NCBI RefSeq assembly: GCF_001679785.1
Contig: NZ_CP016286.1
Span: 2,604,001 to 2,668,000 of the forward strand
DNA from: Rhizobium leguminosarum
GTDB lineage: Bacteria > Pseudomonadota > Alphaproteobacteria > Rhizobiales > Rhizobiaceae
Direction of reading: 5' to 3'
DNA length: 64,000 bases
A program made the position numbers and the translations under genes. Shown piece by piece: positions 1 through 11,621 of this stretch. The notes under the pieces were generated by a model, which had not been told where the DNA came from, made no database searches, and saw nothing but the letters and a program-made list of their open reading frames with translations. Each line of letters starts with the position of its first letter. The stretch's first letter is position 1.

Positions 1-241
1 CGGGGCCGCTCGTCGTGCCCCCGGTATCGAGCACCTGCAGCAGATCGATGCCCATCATCTTGAAGATGAAATAGATGACGACGAGGAAGATGATCGTACC
101 GATGCTGAGTCCGCCGCCGGCTCGGCGAACGCCGCCGCCGGAGGGAAAATTAAAGCCACCGCCGCGGCCGAAACCGCCGCCGGACGGACCGCCGCGGCGA
201 TCCTCGACATTGTCTGACTGACGCCGGCCTCTCCATTCCAT
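1..241 (-). CDS. YpfJ-like neutral zinc metallopeptidase, N-terminal part only
   Basis: Only the first 80 codons are present; the gene runs off the left edge. The start ATG at 241 follows a GGGGAGAG ribosome-binding site. The visible protein begins MEWRGRRQSDNVEDRRG, continues with a Gly/Arg-rich stretch to about residue 45, and then has one membrane-spanning helix (about residues 46-64, IGTIIFLVVIYFIF). This opening, with a short basic head and a single anchor, is typical of the YpfJ/KPN_02809 family of membrane-anchored neutral zinc peptidases. The catalytic HExxH domain would lie outside the window, so activity cannot be judged here. Family assignment is by recognition of the N-terminus. 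Confidence 0.75.
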   Translation of the reverse strand, partial: MEWRGRRQSDNVEDRRGGPSGGGFGRGGGFNFPSGGGVRRAGGGLSIGTIIFLVVIYFIFKMMGIDLLQVLDTGGTTSGP

Positions 242-318
242 TTTCGCTCTCCCCGGGCAATGCCTGTGCTTGCACTCAAGCATCTATATATCCGTCGGCG
301 GCCGGAATTCCAGCGACT

Positions 319-819
319 TCATCGGGCAATCAGGCGCGCGCGTCGGCGGCGCAGCACGATCGCGACCAGGATCGAGCCGATCACCGCCGCGGCAAGGGCA
401 GCCGGCCGTTCCGCGCCGGTGAAGACAACCGCATGCATGATCCGGCCGGGCAGGAAAGTGAACAGGCCGGCAAGCACGATGCCGCCGAAATAAAGGCCGG
501 CGACGATGCGCTTGTGCAGACGGATATCGCCGCGGCGAGCCGCCGCGATCGCATTCCAGCTGCCGAACAATGTTGCGATCGACAGAAGATGGATCGGGCT
601 GAACCCGTAGAAGAGATCGAGCTCATGAATGAAGAAGCTCGAAATCGCCGTGACAATCATCAGCGCCATCCAGATCCTGCCGAGCAGACGGTGCAGCGGC
701 GTGCCCTTGGGGCGCAACAGGATATAGGCGCCGAGAAGTGCCGCCGGCGTAACAGCAGTGACATGGATCTGAACGGCGAGCGGGGCGCCGAGGAGCGGTT
801 CGAGGATCATGAGCGACAT
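319..819 (-). CDS. DUF2306 family membrane protein
   Basis: Protein of about 166 residues with four predicted membrane helices. The helix pattern and the HELDL...FSPIHLLS segment after the second helix match DUF2306 (YozB-like) membrane proteins, whose function is unknown. The C-terminus is strongly basic (RRRRARLIAR), suggesting a cytoplasmic tail. The frame is open upstream to a TTG at 849, but no good ribosome-binding site precedes it; ATG codons at 819 and 810 are more likely starts, and the choice is uncertain. It is divergent from the LytTR regulator that begins at 897, so the two may share a control region of under 80 bases. Confidence 0.7.
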   Translation of the reverse strand: MSLMILEPLLGAPLAVQIHVTAVTPAALLGAYILLRPKGTPLHRLLGRIWMALMIVTAISSFFIHELDLFYGFSPIHLLSIATLFGSWNAIAAARRGDIRLHKRIVAGLYFGGIVLAGLFTFLPGRIMHAVVFTGAERPAALAAAVIGSILVAIVLRRRRARLIAR

Positions 820-896
820 CCGGTTGAATTCGATCCCTGTTTCCGCCAAGACTTCATCCGCCTCAATCCGAACCGCGCGAACGGCAGGAAAACTTC

Positions 897-1673
897 GTGA
901 TTCACCTCTTCTTGCAATCCACGCTTCGCGAATTGCAGGTCTTTCTCCACTCCTGGCGCTTCTGGGTAACCTTTGCCGCGATCGTCCTGCTCTTTGCCGT
1001 TACCGGTCCCTACGGCACGATGGAGAGCATGGCCTTCGGCGAACGCCTCGCCTACTGGCTGACGCTGCATGCCCTTGCCTGGACGATCGCCATTTTCTGC
1101 GCAGTCACGGCCGAAAGACTACTGCAGGGAGTGATCGTTTCGATGTTCGCCCGCATGATGGCGGGCTCGCTCATAGCCGCCCTGCCAATCGGTTTTGCCA
1201 TCGGCCTCGTCGACCATGTCTTCACCGGCGAAGCGACCACACTCGAAAGCGGCCTGCAGCGCGCGCTTTTTGCGGTGCCGCTCTGCGCCCTCTTCTGCCT
1301 TTTGACCTACATGGCGATGAGCCAGAAAATCGCCGAAGCCGCAGCACCTCTGGAAACCGGCTCCGCAGCCTCGATCCTCGACCGGCTGAAGCCTGAGAAT
1401 CGTGGCTCGCTGCTGCGCCTTTCCGTCCAGGACCACTATACCGAGGTGGTGACCAACCGCGGGCGCGAACTGGTGCTCTTGCGTTTCGCCGATGCGCTGA
1501 GGGAAACCACCGCAACGCCGGGCCTTCGCGTCCATCGCTCGCACTGGGTGGCCGACGCCCATGTCGAAAGCCTGAAACGCGACAATGGCAGGCTGCTGAT
1601 CCTCACCCGCGACGGCACGGAAATTCCAGTCAGCCGCAGCTATGCCGAGGAAGTGCGCCGCCGCTTCACGTAA
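897..1673 (+). CDS. LytTR-family membrane-bound DNA-binding regulator
   Basis: The GTG start at 897 has an AGGAAA site 7 bases upstream. The 258-residue protein has a membrane part with four hydrophobic helices (roughly residues 20-140) followed by a C-terminal LytTR domain (about 155-258), recognised by LSVQDHYTEVV and LRVHRSHWVA and by the terminal basic segment. LytTR domains bind direct repeats in promoters; fusion to a membrane domain instead of a receiver suggests that it senses a membrane or extracellular cue directly. The ligand and targets are unknown. The divergent DUF2306 gene is an obvious candidate target, but this is inference from position only. Confidence 0.8.
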   Translation: MIHLFLQSTLRELQVFLHSWRFWVTFAAIVLLFAVTGPYGTMESMAFGERLAYWLTLHALAWTIAIFCAVTAERLLQGVIVSMFARMMAGSLIAALPIGFAIGLVDHVFTGEATTLESGLQRALFAVPLCALFCLLTYMAMSQKIAEAAAPLETGSAASILDRLKPENRGSLLRLSVQDHYTEVVTNRGRELVLLRFADALRETTATPGLRVHRSHWVADAHVESLKRDNGRLLILTRDGTEIPVSRSYAEEVRRRFT

Positions 1674-1818
1674 AGAAGACGCGCCAAACGCTTGACGGGA
1701 CTCCTGCTTTCGCTCTTCCGGAAGCAGGGCGGCGGCGAAATCCGGGTGGCGGTCGTGTCTGTTGGGAAATAGTCTTCCGCGCCGTGTTGGATTCCTGTCG
1801 ATTCCGCGATTTATGGGG

Positions 1819-1847
1819 TTCCGTTTGCAAATACATTTGCCTATAAG
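1819..1847 (+). promoter_or_regulatory. Candidate sigma-70 promoter for carB
   Basis: TTCCGT (1819-1824) and TATAAG (1842-1847) are separated by 17 bases and would start transcription near 1854, leaving a leader of about 90 bases before carB. Assigned by eye; no start-site data. Confidence 0.35.
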
Positions 1848-1873
1848 CCGCTTCTAGCCTGAAAAGACCCAGC

Positions 1874-1894
1874 ATGCGCGACCCGACCCGGTGA
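1874..1894 (+). CDS. Possible six-residue leader peptide (MRDPTR) upstream of carB
   Basis: A complete mini-ORF, ATG to TGA, encodes MRDPTR inside the putative carB leader. Two of its six codons are arginine (CGC, CGG), and carbamoyl phosphate feeds arginine synthesis. The ribosome-binding site is weak and so short an ORF occurs easily by chance, so this is only a candidate leader peptide. Confidence 0.2.
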   Translation: MRDPTR

Positions 1895-1910
1895 TCACCC
1901 ACCCTGGCCG

Positions 1911-1932
1911 GTTTTCTGCGCAGCCAGAAAAC
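1911..1932 (+). promoter_or_regulatory. Stem-loop just upstream of the carB start
   Basis: GTTTTCTG (1911-1918) and CAGAAAAC (1925-1932) form an 8-bp stem with the 6-base loop CGCAGC, ending 10 bases before the carB ATG. It covers or abuts the place where the ribosome would bind. The pairing is seen directly; a regulatory role is inference. Confidence 0.4.
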
Positions 1933-1942
1933 GGAAGCACTC

Positions 1943-5431
<3,489 letters not shown>

Positions 5432-5437
5432 AATAAT

Positions 5438-5470
5438 GTAGCGTCATTGCTCGATGAGCGGTGACGCTAC
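5438..5470. terminator. Cruciform-like hairpin between carB and udgX
   Basis: GTAGCGTCA (5438-5446) pairs with TGACGCTAC (5462-5470), and the 15-base interval contains a nested GCTC/GAGC hairpin. It lies between two convergent genes, 7 bases after the carB stop, so it may end transcripts from both sides. There is no U-tract, so efficiency is uncertain. Confidence 0.5.
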
Positions 5471-5495
5471 CCGCCGTTCACTCATCGGAATCAAT

Positions 5496-6950
5496 TTATC
5501 TGGTCGCCGTCATAAGCCGCTGGATTTTCAGCATATCTTCGCGAAATCGCGCCAGCTCTTCCGCCTTCAGCCGCTCGTCGGGAATACGTAGCAGATAGGA
5601 CGGATGCACCGTCACGAAGAGCGTTTGCTTCTCGTCGATCGCGATCGCTTTTCCCCTGACATCCTGCAGCCGCTGTTTTGCATCGGTCAGCGCCGCAAGC
5701 GCCGTCGCCCCCATGGCAACGACCAGCTTTGGCTTGATCAGCGCCATCTCCAGATTGAGCCACCAGCGGCAATGCTTCACCTCGCCCATATTGGGCTTCT
5801 GATGGATTCGACGCTTGCCGCGCGGCTCATATTTGAAATGCTTGACGGCATTGGTGACGTAAAGCATTGAGCGGTCGATGCCGGCTTCAATGATCACCTG
5901 GTCCAGCAGCCTACCGGCGGGCCCGACGAAGGGGCGCCCTGATATATCCTCCTGGTCGCCTGGCTGCTCGCCGACGAACATCACCTCTGCATCGCGCGGC
6001 CCGTCCCCGAATACGGTTTGCGTCGCCTTCGCATGAAGCGGACAACGGGTGCAAGCGGCAGCTTCCGCGCGCAGTGCTTCCAGCGTGCCCGCCGGCGCTT
6101 CGGGTTCAGCAGGAATGCTGCGCGCGGCTTCCTGCAGGCGATCGTGAAAGGGCAACGACTGGGTCGCCTCCCTTGCAGCCATGGCCCGCACCTTGCTCTC
6201 CGCCGATGCGATCAGCCCAGGGATGAGATCGGCTTCCGGCAGGTTCTTCCAGTATTTTTTCGGCATCTCAGCCTGCATCGCCTTCAGCTTCAACCGCGCC
6301 GGATTGAAAATGCTGGCATAGTAGGTGCGCCAGAGGTCATCGGTAGCATCGGTAAGATTGGGTTTTTCACACGGTTCGTCGCTCATCGTCAGCCGCTCGC
6401 CGTCCCAGGCGGCCGATCCCCTGGGTGTGGCGATCAGCCAGTCCATGTCGGTGAAGCGCCGTTGGAAGAAGGGCGCTGTGCGCCTGACGATATGATGATC
6501 CGGCTCGAACCAAGCGAGGAATTTTCGACGGTCCGCCGACACCGCACCAACCTCCTTGAAGCGGACGAAGGCCGTCATCTTATGCGCGTCGCGCCGAACG
6601 TTTTTCGCCATCAGCCTTGCACGGGCGACGTCCTCGTCGGAGGCCACTTCAAGCAGCTGCCGGTCCAACTGCAGCCGCCAGAGCAGATGGTAAAGCAGGG
6701 AAAAACGAGCCGGGTCGGAATGGCAGAGCACTGTCTCCGCCAACTCGATGAAGGCGGGCGGCACTGTCATCGGCTTGCGTGCTGCGGCAGACGTAGGCGG
6801 CATGGCGTCGTGTTGAAACGCTAAACCCGGCTCAGCGCGTTTTTCGCGCCACTCGATCTCCTCCGGCAGGATGCCGGCGACCGCGAAAGCGCGCGCGGCG
6901 TCACGCCATTCGGCAAGCTCCCCGCGTCCTGCCAGCACGACCCGGCGCAT
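5496..6950 (-). CDS. DUF4130-UdgX fusion, uracil-DNA binding/glycosylase family protein
   Basis: The 484-residue protein joins an N-terminal DUF4130 domain (about residues 1-250) to a C-terminal UdgX uracil-DNA glycosylase-superfamily domain (about 290-480). UdgX hallmarks are intact: GEQPGDQED near 327-335, the KRRIH loop at 379-383 whose histidine forms a covalent link to the uracil-derived abasic site in characterised UdgX, and the HPSYLL motif near 449. Cys300, Cys303 and Cys394 are candidate Fe-S ligands. The ATG at 6950 shares one base with the stop of the upstream radical SAM gene (TGATG), indicating translational coupling; a GTG one codon earlier is also possible. Likely SOS-induced through the LexA box at 8188-8202. 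Role: handling of uracil or other modified bases in DNA. Confidence 0.92.
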   Translation of the reverse strand: MRRVVLAGRGELAEWRDAARAFAVAGILPEEIEWREKRAEPGLAFQHDAMPPTSAAARKPMTVPPAFIELAETVLCHSDPARFSLLYHLLWRLQLDRQLLEVASDEDVARARLMAKNVRRDAHKMTAFVRFKEVGAVSADRRKFLAWFEPDHHIVRRTAPFFQRRFTDMDWLIATPRGSAAWDGERLTMSDEPCEKPNLTDATDDLWRTYYASIFNPARLKLKAMQAEMPKKYWKNLPEADLIPGLIASAESKVRAMAAREATQSLPFHDRLQEAARSIPAEPEAPAGTLEALRAEAAACTRCPLHAKATQTVFGDGPRDAEVMFVGEQPGDQEDISGRPFVGPAGRLLDQVIIEAGIDRSMLYVTNAVKHFKYEPRGKRRIHQKPNMGEVKHCRWWLNLEMALIKPKLVVAMGATALAALTDAKQRLQDVRGKAIAIDEKQTLFVTVHPSYLLRIPDERLKAEELARFREDMLKIQRLMTATR

Positions 6951-8181
6951 CACAGCAACGACAATTGTTCGGGTTGTGGTTCGAACATGGCGCGAAGGTC
7001 GGGGCGCTCGATCAATCGGCGCGGCGACCAGCCTTCCGCCGAGATGAAGGACTGGACCTTCTTGATCGAAATGCCGAGCCGCTGGAGATCATCGAGCCGC
7101 AACCGGCGAAAACGGCGGGCCGAAACGATCGCTTTGACTGTCTTGGTGCCGAGACCGGGCACACGCAGCAACCGCTCGCGCTCGGCCCTGTTGATATCGA
7201 CGGGAAATTCGGCCCGGTTGGCGAGCGCCCAGGCAAGCTTGGGGTCGAGGGTGAGATCGAGCATGCCGCCCGCCTGGTTCGCGGTGATCTCGTCGATGCC
7301 GAAACCGTAGAATCGATAGAGCCAGTCGGCCTGATAGAGCCGATGCTCGCGCATCAACGGCGGCTTGATCAGCGGCAGGTTTTTCGACGAGTCCGGGATC
7401 GGGCTGAAGGCGGAATAATAGACGCGCTTCAGCCCGTAGCTGCTGTAAAGCCGGCCGCTGGTCGCAAGGATCGTCGCATCGTTCGCGCCGTCGGCGCCGA
7501 CGATCATCTGCGTGCTCTGGCCGGCCGGCACGAAACGCTGACGCTTCTTCGTCCTGAGCGTCGGTTCGCCGGCGGCCTCGATCTTCAGCCTCAGATCCCC
7601 ATCGATCGCCGAATATTGGCAGGCTTCTTTTCCGGCGCAAAGCGGGTAATGCCGTTATCCGTCGGCAACTCGATATTGAGCGACAGCCTGTCGGCATGAA
7701 GCCCCGCCTCTTCGATCAGACGCGGCGACGCCTCAGGGATCGACTTCAGGTGAATATAGCCGCGGAAATTATGCGTCACGCGCAGTTCGCGGACGATGCG
7801 GACCATCTCTTCCATCGTGTAATCGGACGAACGAATGATGCCGGAGGAAAGGAACAGGCCTTCGATATAGTTGCGTCGGTAAAATTCCAGCGTCAGCCAG
7901 ATGACCTCCTCGGGCGTAAAGCGCGCCCGTTCGACATTGCTCGACGAGCGATTGACGCAATAGGCGCAGTCGTAAATGCAGAAATTGGTCAGCAGTATTT
8001 TCAAAAGCGAAATGCACCGTCCGTCCGGGGCATAGGCATGACAGATGCCGAATCCCTCGGTCGAACCGAGCCCGCCACTTGCCCGGGAATCACGTTTCAC
8101 CGTGCCGCTGGAAGCGCAGGAAGCGTCATATTTCGCGGCATCGGAAAGAATGGCCAAGCGTTCTGTGAGCGACTTCTTCAT
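6950..8181 (-). pseudogene. DNA modification/repair radical SAM protein, broken by a 1-base frameshift
   Basis: The two halves belong to the putative DNA modification/repair radical SAM family that regularly partners UdgX. The N-terminal half (ATG 8181) carries the radical SAM motif CX3CX2C (Cys68, Cys72, Cys75; CIYDCAYC). The C-terminal half has a helix-hairpin-helix (LLRVPGLGTKTVKAI). At the GGGG run on the minus strand (7597-7600) the reading changes: the first frame reads SMGI and stops at 7591, while the -1 frame continues as DLRLKIEAAGEPTLRTKKRQ into the second half. Restoring one base gives about 410 residues, the usual family length. The site does not look like a canonical slippery heptamer, so a real null mutation or a sequencing error is more likely than programmed frameshifting. 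A GTG at 8193 could add four residues. Confidence 0.85.
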
Positions 8182-8187
8182 TAGTAT

Positions 8188-8202
8188 GTTCACTATATGT
8201 TC
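8188..8202. promoter_or_regulatory. LexA (SOS) box upstream of the radical SAM-udgX operon
   Basis: GTTC (8188-8191), seven bases, GTTC (8199-8202): a perfect match to the alphaproteobacterial LexA operator GTTC-N7-GTTC. It sits 6 bases upstream of the ATG at 8181, where bound LexA would block transcription. It is far (over 120 bases) from the likely greA promoter, so it most likely controls only the leftward repair operon. Confidence 0.85.
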
Positions 8203-8324
8203 TTATGTGCAGAGTCAATCAGGACGGTCCGATTTCTGCCCATTTTCAAGTCGCACCACCCAATATCGGGGCAAGCCGCGTTTCTTTTATGCGAATTTTC
8301 TGGAAATCGGCCTTGGCGATCTGC

Positions 8325-8330
8325 TATAAG
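8325..8330 (+). promoter_or_regulatory. Candidate -10 element of greA
   Basis: TATAAG (8325-8330) precedes the greA leader; no convincing -35 hexamer is present at 17 bases (the best is TGGAAA at 18). Transcription would begin near 8337. Confidence 0.35.
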
Positions 8331-8352
8331 CGTCCGACTAAGATTGTGGCAC

Positions 8353-8388
8353 GGTTCCGAAGCTCCCCTTCGGGACCTGTTTTCTTTT
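8353..8388 (+). terminator. Intrinsic terminator-like hairpin in the greA leader (attenuator candidate)
   Basis: GGTTCCGAAG (8353-8362) pairs with CTTCGGGACC (8368-8377), a 10-bp stem with one G-U pair and a 5-base loop, followed at once by a T-rich tract (8378-8388). No rightward gene ends upstream, so the structure belongs to the greA 5' leader, 46 bases before the ATG. An intrinsic terminator in a greA leader recalls the enterobacterial greA leader that yields the short RNA GraL. Confidence 0.65.
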
Positions 8389-8434
8389 GTGTTCGCCGCT
8401 GATTGTGCGGATACGAGGATTGAAGGACAGAAAA

Positions 8435-8911
8435 ATGGTTGAAAAGGTACCGATGACACCAGGCGGTTTCGTCAAGCTGCAGGAAGAACTGCGCTGGCGT
8501 CAGCAGGAGGAGCGCCCCCGAATCATCGAGGCGATCGCCGAAGCCCGTGCCCATGGCGACCTTTCCGAAAACGCCGAATACCACGCCGCCAAGGAAGCTC
8601 AGAGCCATAATGAAGGCCGCATCAGCGAGCTGGAAGACCTGACGGCGCGCGCCGAGGTCATCGACCTCACCAAGATGTCGGGCGACAAGATCAAGTTCGG
8701 CGCCAAGGTGAAGCTCATCGACGAGGACACCGAGGAAGAAAAGACCTACCAGATCGTTGGCGACCAGGAAGCCGACGTCAAGGCCGGCCGCATCTCCATC
8801 TCCTCGCCGATCGCCCGCGCGCTGATCGGCAAGGAAGTCGGCGATTCCATCGAGGTCAATGCGCCGGGCGGCTCCAAGGCCTACGAAATCCTCCAGGTTT
8901 CCTGGGGCTGA
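8435..8911 (+). CDS. greA: Transcription elongation factor GreA
   Basis: GreA rescues backtracked RNA polymerase by stimulating cleavage of the nascent transcript. The 158-residue protein has the normal length and layout: an N-terminal antiparallel coiled coil (about residues 10-75) with the acidic tip region [15 protein letters not shown], and a C-terminal FKBP-like domain ending [12 protein letters not shown]. The ATG at 8435 ([11 protein letters not shown]) follows GAAGGACAG; the frame is open further upstream, but that would add a non-conserved extension. The leader carries a terminator-like hairpin, suggesting autoregulation by attenuation. lpcC follows 28 bases after the stop and may be cotranscribed. 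Confidence 0.97.
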   Translation: MVEKVPMTPGGFVKLQEELRWRQQEERPRIIEAIAEARAHGDLSENAEYHAAKEAQSHNEGRISELEDLTARAEVIDLTKMSGDKIKFGAKVKLIDEDTEEEKTYQIVGDQEADVKAGRISISSPIARALIGKEVGDSIEVNAPGGSKAYEILQVSWG

Positions 8912-8939
8912 TCGCCCGCCAGCCGCGAGACCCATCCCC

Positions 8940-9998
8940 TTGCCTGATATTCGTGACGTCGAGATCATTGCGCCCAATTTCAAGCGCCGGCTCTCCGGCG
9001 TCACGTCGACTATCGTCCAGCTCATCCCGTGCCAGATCCGGCTCGGCATCAAGATCGCGACACTCGGCCCCGGCCTGCCGGAGGACCTGCCGAAACTTAA
9101 GGGGCGGCAGCTCCTCGGCCTCTGGCGCCCGCCGGCGCACCGGCGCCAGCGCGTCTGGCACGCGCGCCGCAACAACGAGATGGCGGTCGGCATCCTGCTG
9201 CGCCATCTGTTGCGCATGCCACTGAAGCTTCTCTTCACCTCGGCCGCGCAACGCCGGCACACCGCCTATACGAAATGGCTGATCCGTCGCATGGACGCCG
9301 TCGTCGCGACCAGCGATCGATCCGGCTCGTTCCTCGAGGTGCCGCATACGGTGATACAGCACGGCGTCGACCTTGCTCTGTTCCATCCGCCGGAAACGGC
9401 GGAGGACGGCATCGCCGCCACCGGCCTGCCGGGCCGCTATCTCATCGGCTGCTTCGGCCGTGTGCGCCATCAGAAGGGCACTGATCTTTTCGTCCAGGCG
9501 ATGATCGAACTGCTGCCGCAGCACCCCGAGTGGACGGCGGTCGTCTCCGGCCGGGTGACGGCCGAACACGCGGCATTTGGCGACAAACTCAAGGCGGATG
9601 TTGCCGCCGCCGGGCTCAGCGACCGTATCCTCTTCCTCGGCGAAGTGCCTGACATCAAGGTCTGGTATCGCCGCCTGACGCTTTACGTCGCCCCTTCCCG
9701 CAACGAGGGTTTCGGCCTGACGCCGCTCGAAGCCATGGCCTCGCGCACCGCGGTGGTGGCATCGGACGCCGGCGCCTATGCCGAGCTCATCGTCACGGGC
9801 GAGACGGGCTCGGTCGTCGTCGCCGGCGATGGCGAGGCGCTGACGCGGGCAATTGCGCCCTATATTGCAGATCCCGCTCTGGCGATTGCCCATGGCGAGA
9901 ATGCGCTACGGCATGTCAGGACGAATTTTGCGCTGGAGAAGGAAGCGAGCGCGATCGGCGCCGTTTATAACAGCCTTCTCGGCGACAATCGCGGCTGA
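8940..9998 (+). CDS. lpcC: LPS core glycosyltransferase, LpcC-type (GT4 family)
   Basis: The 352-residue protein is a GT-B fold glycosyltransferase: an N-terminal acceptor domain beginning LPDIRDVEIIAPNFKRRLSG and a C-terminal GT4 donor-binding domain with GRVRHQKGTDLFVQAM (about residues 175-190) and the E-x7-E region SRNEGFGLTPLEAMAS (about 255-270). The sequence resembles rhizobial LpcC, the mannosyltransferase of the LPS inner core, and the dct neighbourhood fits Rhizobium. The start is taken as TTG 8940 because conservation begins there; an upstream start inside greA (frame open to 8859) is less likely. A strong bidirectional hairpin follows at 10014-10035. Confidence 0.85.
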   Translation: MPDIRDVEIIAPNFKRRLSGVTSTIVQLIPCQIRLGIKIATLGPGLPEDLPKLKGRQLLGLWRPPAHRRQRVWHARRNNEMAVGILLRHLLRMPLKLLFTSAAQRRHTAYTKWLIRRMDAVVATSDRSGSFLEVPHTVIQHGVDLALFHPPETAEDGIAATGLPGRYLIGCFGRVRHQKGTDLFVQAMIELLPQHPEWTAVVSGRVTAEHAAFGDKLKADVAAAGLSDRILFLGEVPDIKVWYRRLTLYVAPSRNEGFGLTPLEAMASRTAVVASDAGAYAELIVTGETGSVVVAGDGEALTRAIAPYIADPALAIAHGENALRHVRTNFALEKEASAIGAVYNSLLGDNRG

Positions 9999-10013
9999 AG
10001 CAGAAAAGAGAAA

Positions 10014-10035
10014 CGGCCCGTTGGATAACGGGCCG
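10014..10035. terminator. Bidirectional terminator between lpcC and dctA
   Basis: CGGCCCGTT (10014-10022), loop GGAT, AACGGGCCG (10027-10035): a perfect 9-bp stem with a tetraloop, between the convergent ends of lpcC and dctA. U-tracts are short on both sides. Confidence 0.75.
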
Positions 10036-10070
10036 CTGCAGGGATTCTAAGGATAAGGAATAGCGGCTGA

Positions 10071-11405
10071 CTATTCGGCCGGCTGGAGCCCGGCAGCCGA
10101 AATATCCTCTCCGGTCTGGCCGCCCAGTGCCGCGGCGAGCTGCGCCGTATCCAGTTCGTTTTCCCAACGTGCGACGACGATCGTCGCGACCGCATTGCCG
10201 ACGAGGTTGGTCAGCGCCCGGCATTCCGACATGAAGCGGTCGATGCCGAGGATGAGCGCCATGCCGGCAACCGGCACGGAGGGCACGACGGAGAGCGTTG
10301 CAGCAAGCGTGATGAAACCGGCGCCGGTGATGCCTGCGGCACCCTTCGAGCTCAGCATCGCCACCAGCAGCAGCAGGATCTGATCACCCCAGGAGAGCTG
10401 GATGCCGGTTGCCTGAGCAATGAACAAGGCAGCCAGCGTCATGTAGATGTTGGTGCCGTCAAGATTGAAGGAATAGCCTGTGGGGATGACGAGGCCGACG
10501 ACCGAGCGCTTGCAGCCGGCCTTTTCCATCTTGTTCATCAGCCCCGGAAGGGCGGCCTCCGAAGACGAGGTGCCGAGGACCAGCAGCAGTTCTTCCTTGA
10601 TGTAGCGCAGCAGCGCCACGATCGAGAAGCCATTGTAGCGGGCGACAGCGCCGAGAACGACGAGGACGAAGAGCAGAGAGGTGATGTAGAAGGTGCCGAT
10701 CAGCATGGCGAGGTTGGCGATCGATCCGACGCCGTACTTGCCGATGGTGAACGCCATGGCGCCGAAGGCGCCGATCGGAGCAGCCTTCATGAGGATGGCG
10801 ACGAGCTTGAACACGGGCGCCGTCAGGGCATTGAGGAAGTTGACGACCGGTTCGCTCTTTTCGCCGACCATGGCGAGCGCGATGCCGAAGAGCACCGAGA
10901 AGAACAGCACCTGCAGAATGTCGCCATCGGCAAAAGCGCCGACGATCGTCGTCGGGATGATGTTGGTCAGGAAACCGACGATGCTCTGCTCATGCGCCTT
11001 TGCGGCGTAGCCGGCGACGGCGGCCGGATCCAGCGAGGCAGGATCGATGTTCATGCCGGCGCCGGGCTGGACGACATTGGCGACGATCAGGCCAATGATG
11101 AGCGCCAATGTCGAGAATGTCAGGAAGTAGAGCATCGCCTTGCCGGCGACGCGGCCGACCTTCTGCAGGTCGCTCATGCCGGCAATGCCGGTCGCAACCG
11201 TCAGGAAGATGACGGGGGCAATGATCATCTTGACGAGCTTGATGAAGGCATCGCCGAGCGGCTTCAGCTGGGTGCCGAATTCGGGATAGAAATGGCCGAG
11301 AAGGATACCCGCGGCGATGGCGGCGAGAACCTGAACGTAAAGATGGGTATAAAAGGGCTTCTTGCCCTTGCTGTCTGCGACTGCATCGAGTGGTGCTGCG
11401 ATCAT
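10071..11405 (-). CDS. dctA: C4-dicarboxylate:cation symporter DctA
   Basis: DctA imports succinate, fumarate and malate across the inner membrane with cations; in rhizobia it fuels nitrogen-fixing bacteroids. The 444-residue protein is a full-length DAACS/SdcS-fold carrier with about eight membrane helices and two re-entrant loops; hallmark segments include [17 protein letters not shown] (serine-rich loop) and [14 protein letters not shown]. The ATG at 11405 is preceded by AGGAGGACATC. It is divergent from dctBD and has a sigma-54 promoter (11500-11514) and two DctD-type upstream sites (11590-11637), so control by the DctB/DctD two-component pair is almost certain. Confidence 0.97.
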   Translation of the reverse strand: MIAAPLDAVADSKGKKPFYTHLYVQVLAAIAAGILLGHFYPEFGTQLKPLGDAFIKLVKMIIAPVIFLTVATGIAGMSDLQKVGRVAGKAMLYFLTFSTLALIIGLIVANVVQPGAGMNIDPASLDPAAVAGYAAKAHEQSIVGFLTNIIPTTIVGAFADGDILQVLFFSVLFGIALAMVGEKSEPVVNFLNALTAPVFKLVAILMKAAPIGAFGAMAFTIGKYGVGSIANLAMLIGTFYITSLLFVLVVLGAVARYNGFSIVALLRYIKEELLLVLGTSSSEAALPGLMNKMEKAGCKRSVVGLVIPTGYSFNLDGTNIYMTLAALFIAQATGIQLSWGDQILLLLVAMLSSKGAAGITGAGFITLAATLSVVPSVPVAGMALILGIDRFMSECRALTNLVGNAVATIVVARWENELDTAQLAAALGGQTGEDISAAGLQPAE

Positions 11406-11499
11406 GATGTCCTCCTAATGGCTCGTCCGGAACGAACTCCGGCCTCCCGAGCCGTTCGCTTCAAGTCCAACAGCTCAGCCGTTGTTGCCCAGGTTCTTC

Positions 11500-11514
11500 G
11501 CAATCGCCGTGCCA
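11500..11514 (-). promoter_or_regulatory. Sigma-54 (-24/-12) promoter of dctA
   Basis: On the minus strand TGGCAC (11514-11509), five bases, TTGC (11503-11500) matches the RpoN consensus exactly. It lies about 95 bases upstream of the dctA ATG. Confidence 0.9.
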
Positions 11515-11589
11515 GTTTTGCGCCGACCATCCAACAGATTGAATTTATTAAGGAAAAATTTACGGGGCTTCTAATGGCTCATTAAACAA

Positions 11590-11608
11590 TGCGGAAATCC
11601 GCACAAAT
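11590..11608. promoter_or_regulatory. DctD-type upstream activator site 1
   Basis: TGCGGA-AA-TCCGCA (11590-11603), an inverted repeat followed by CAAAT. Its layout matches site 2, 33 bases away (about three helical turns), as expected for tandem NtrC-family activator sites above the sigma-54 promoter. Confidence 0.75.
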
Positions 11609-11621
11609 CCATTTGCGTTTC

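Noticed and set aside
7591..7601. Programmed -1 frameshifting in the radical SAM gene
   Set aside because: No X-XXY-YYZ slippery heptamer; a mutation or error is simpler.
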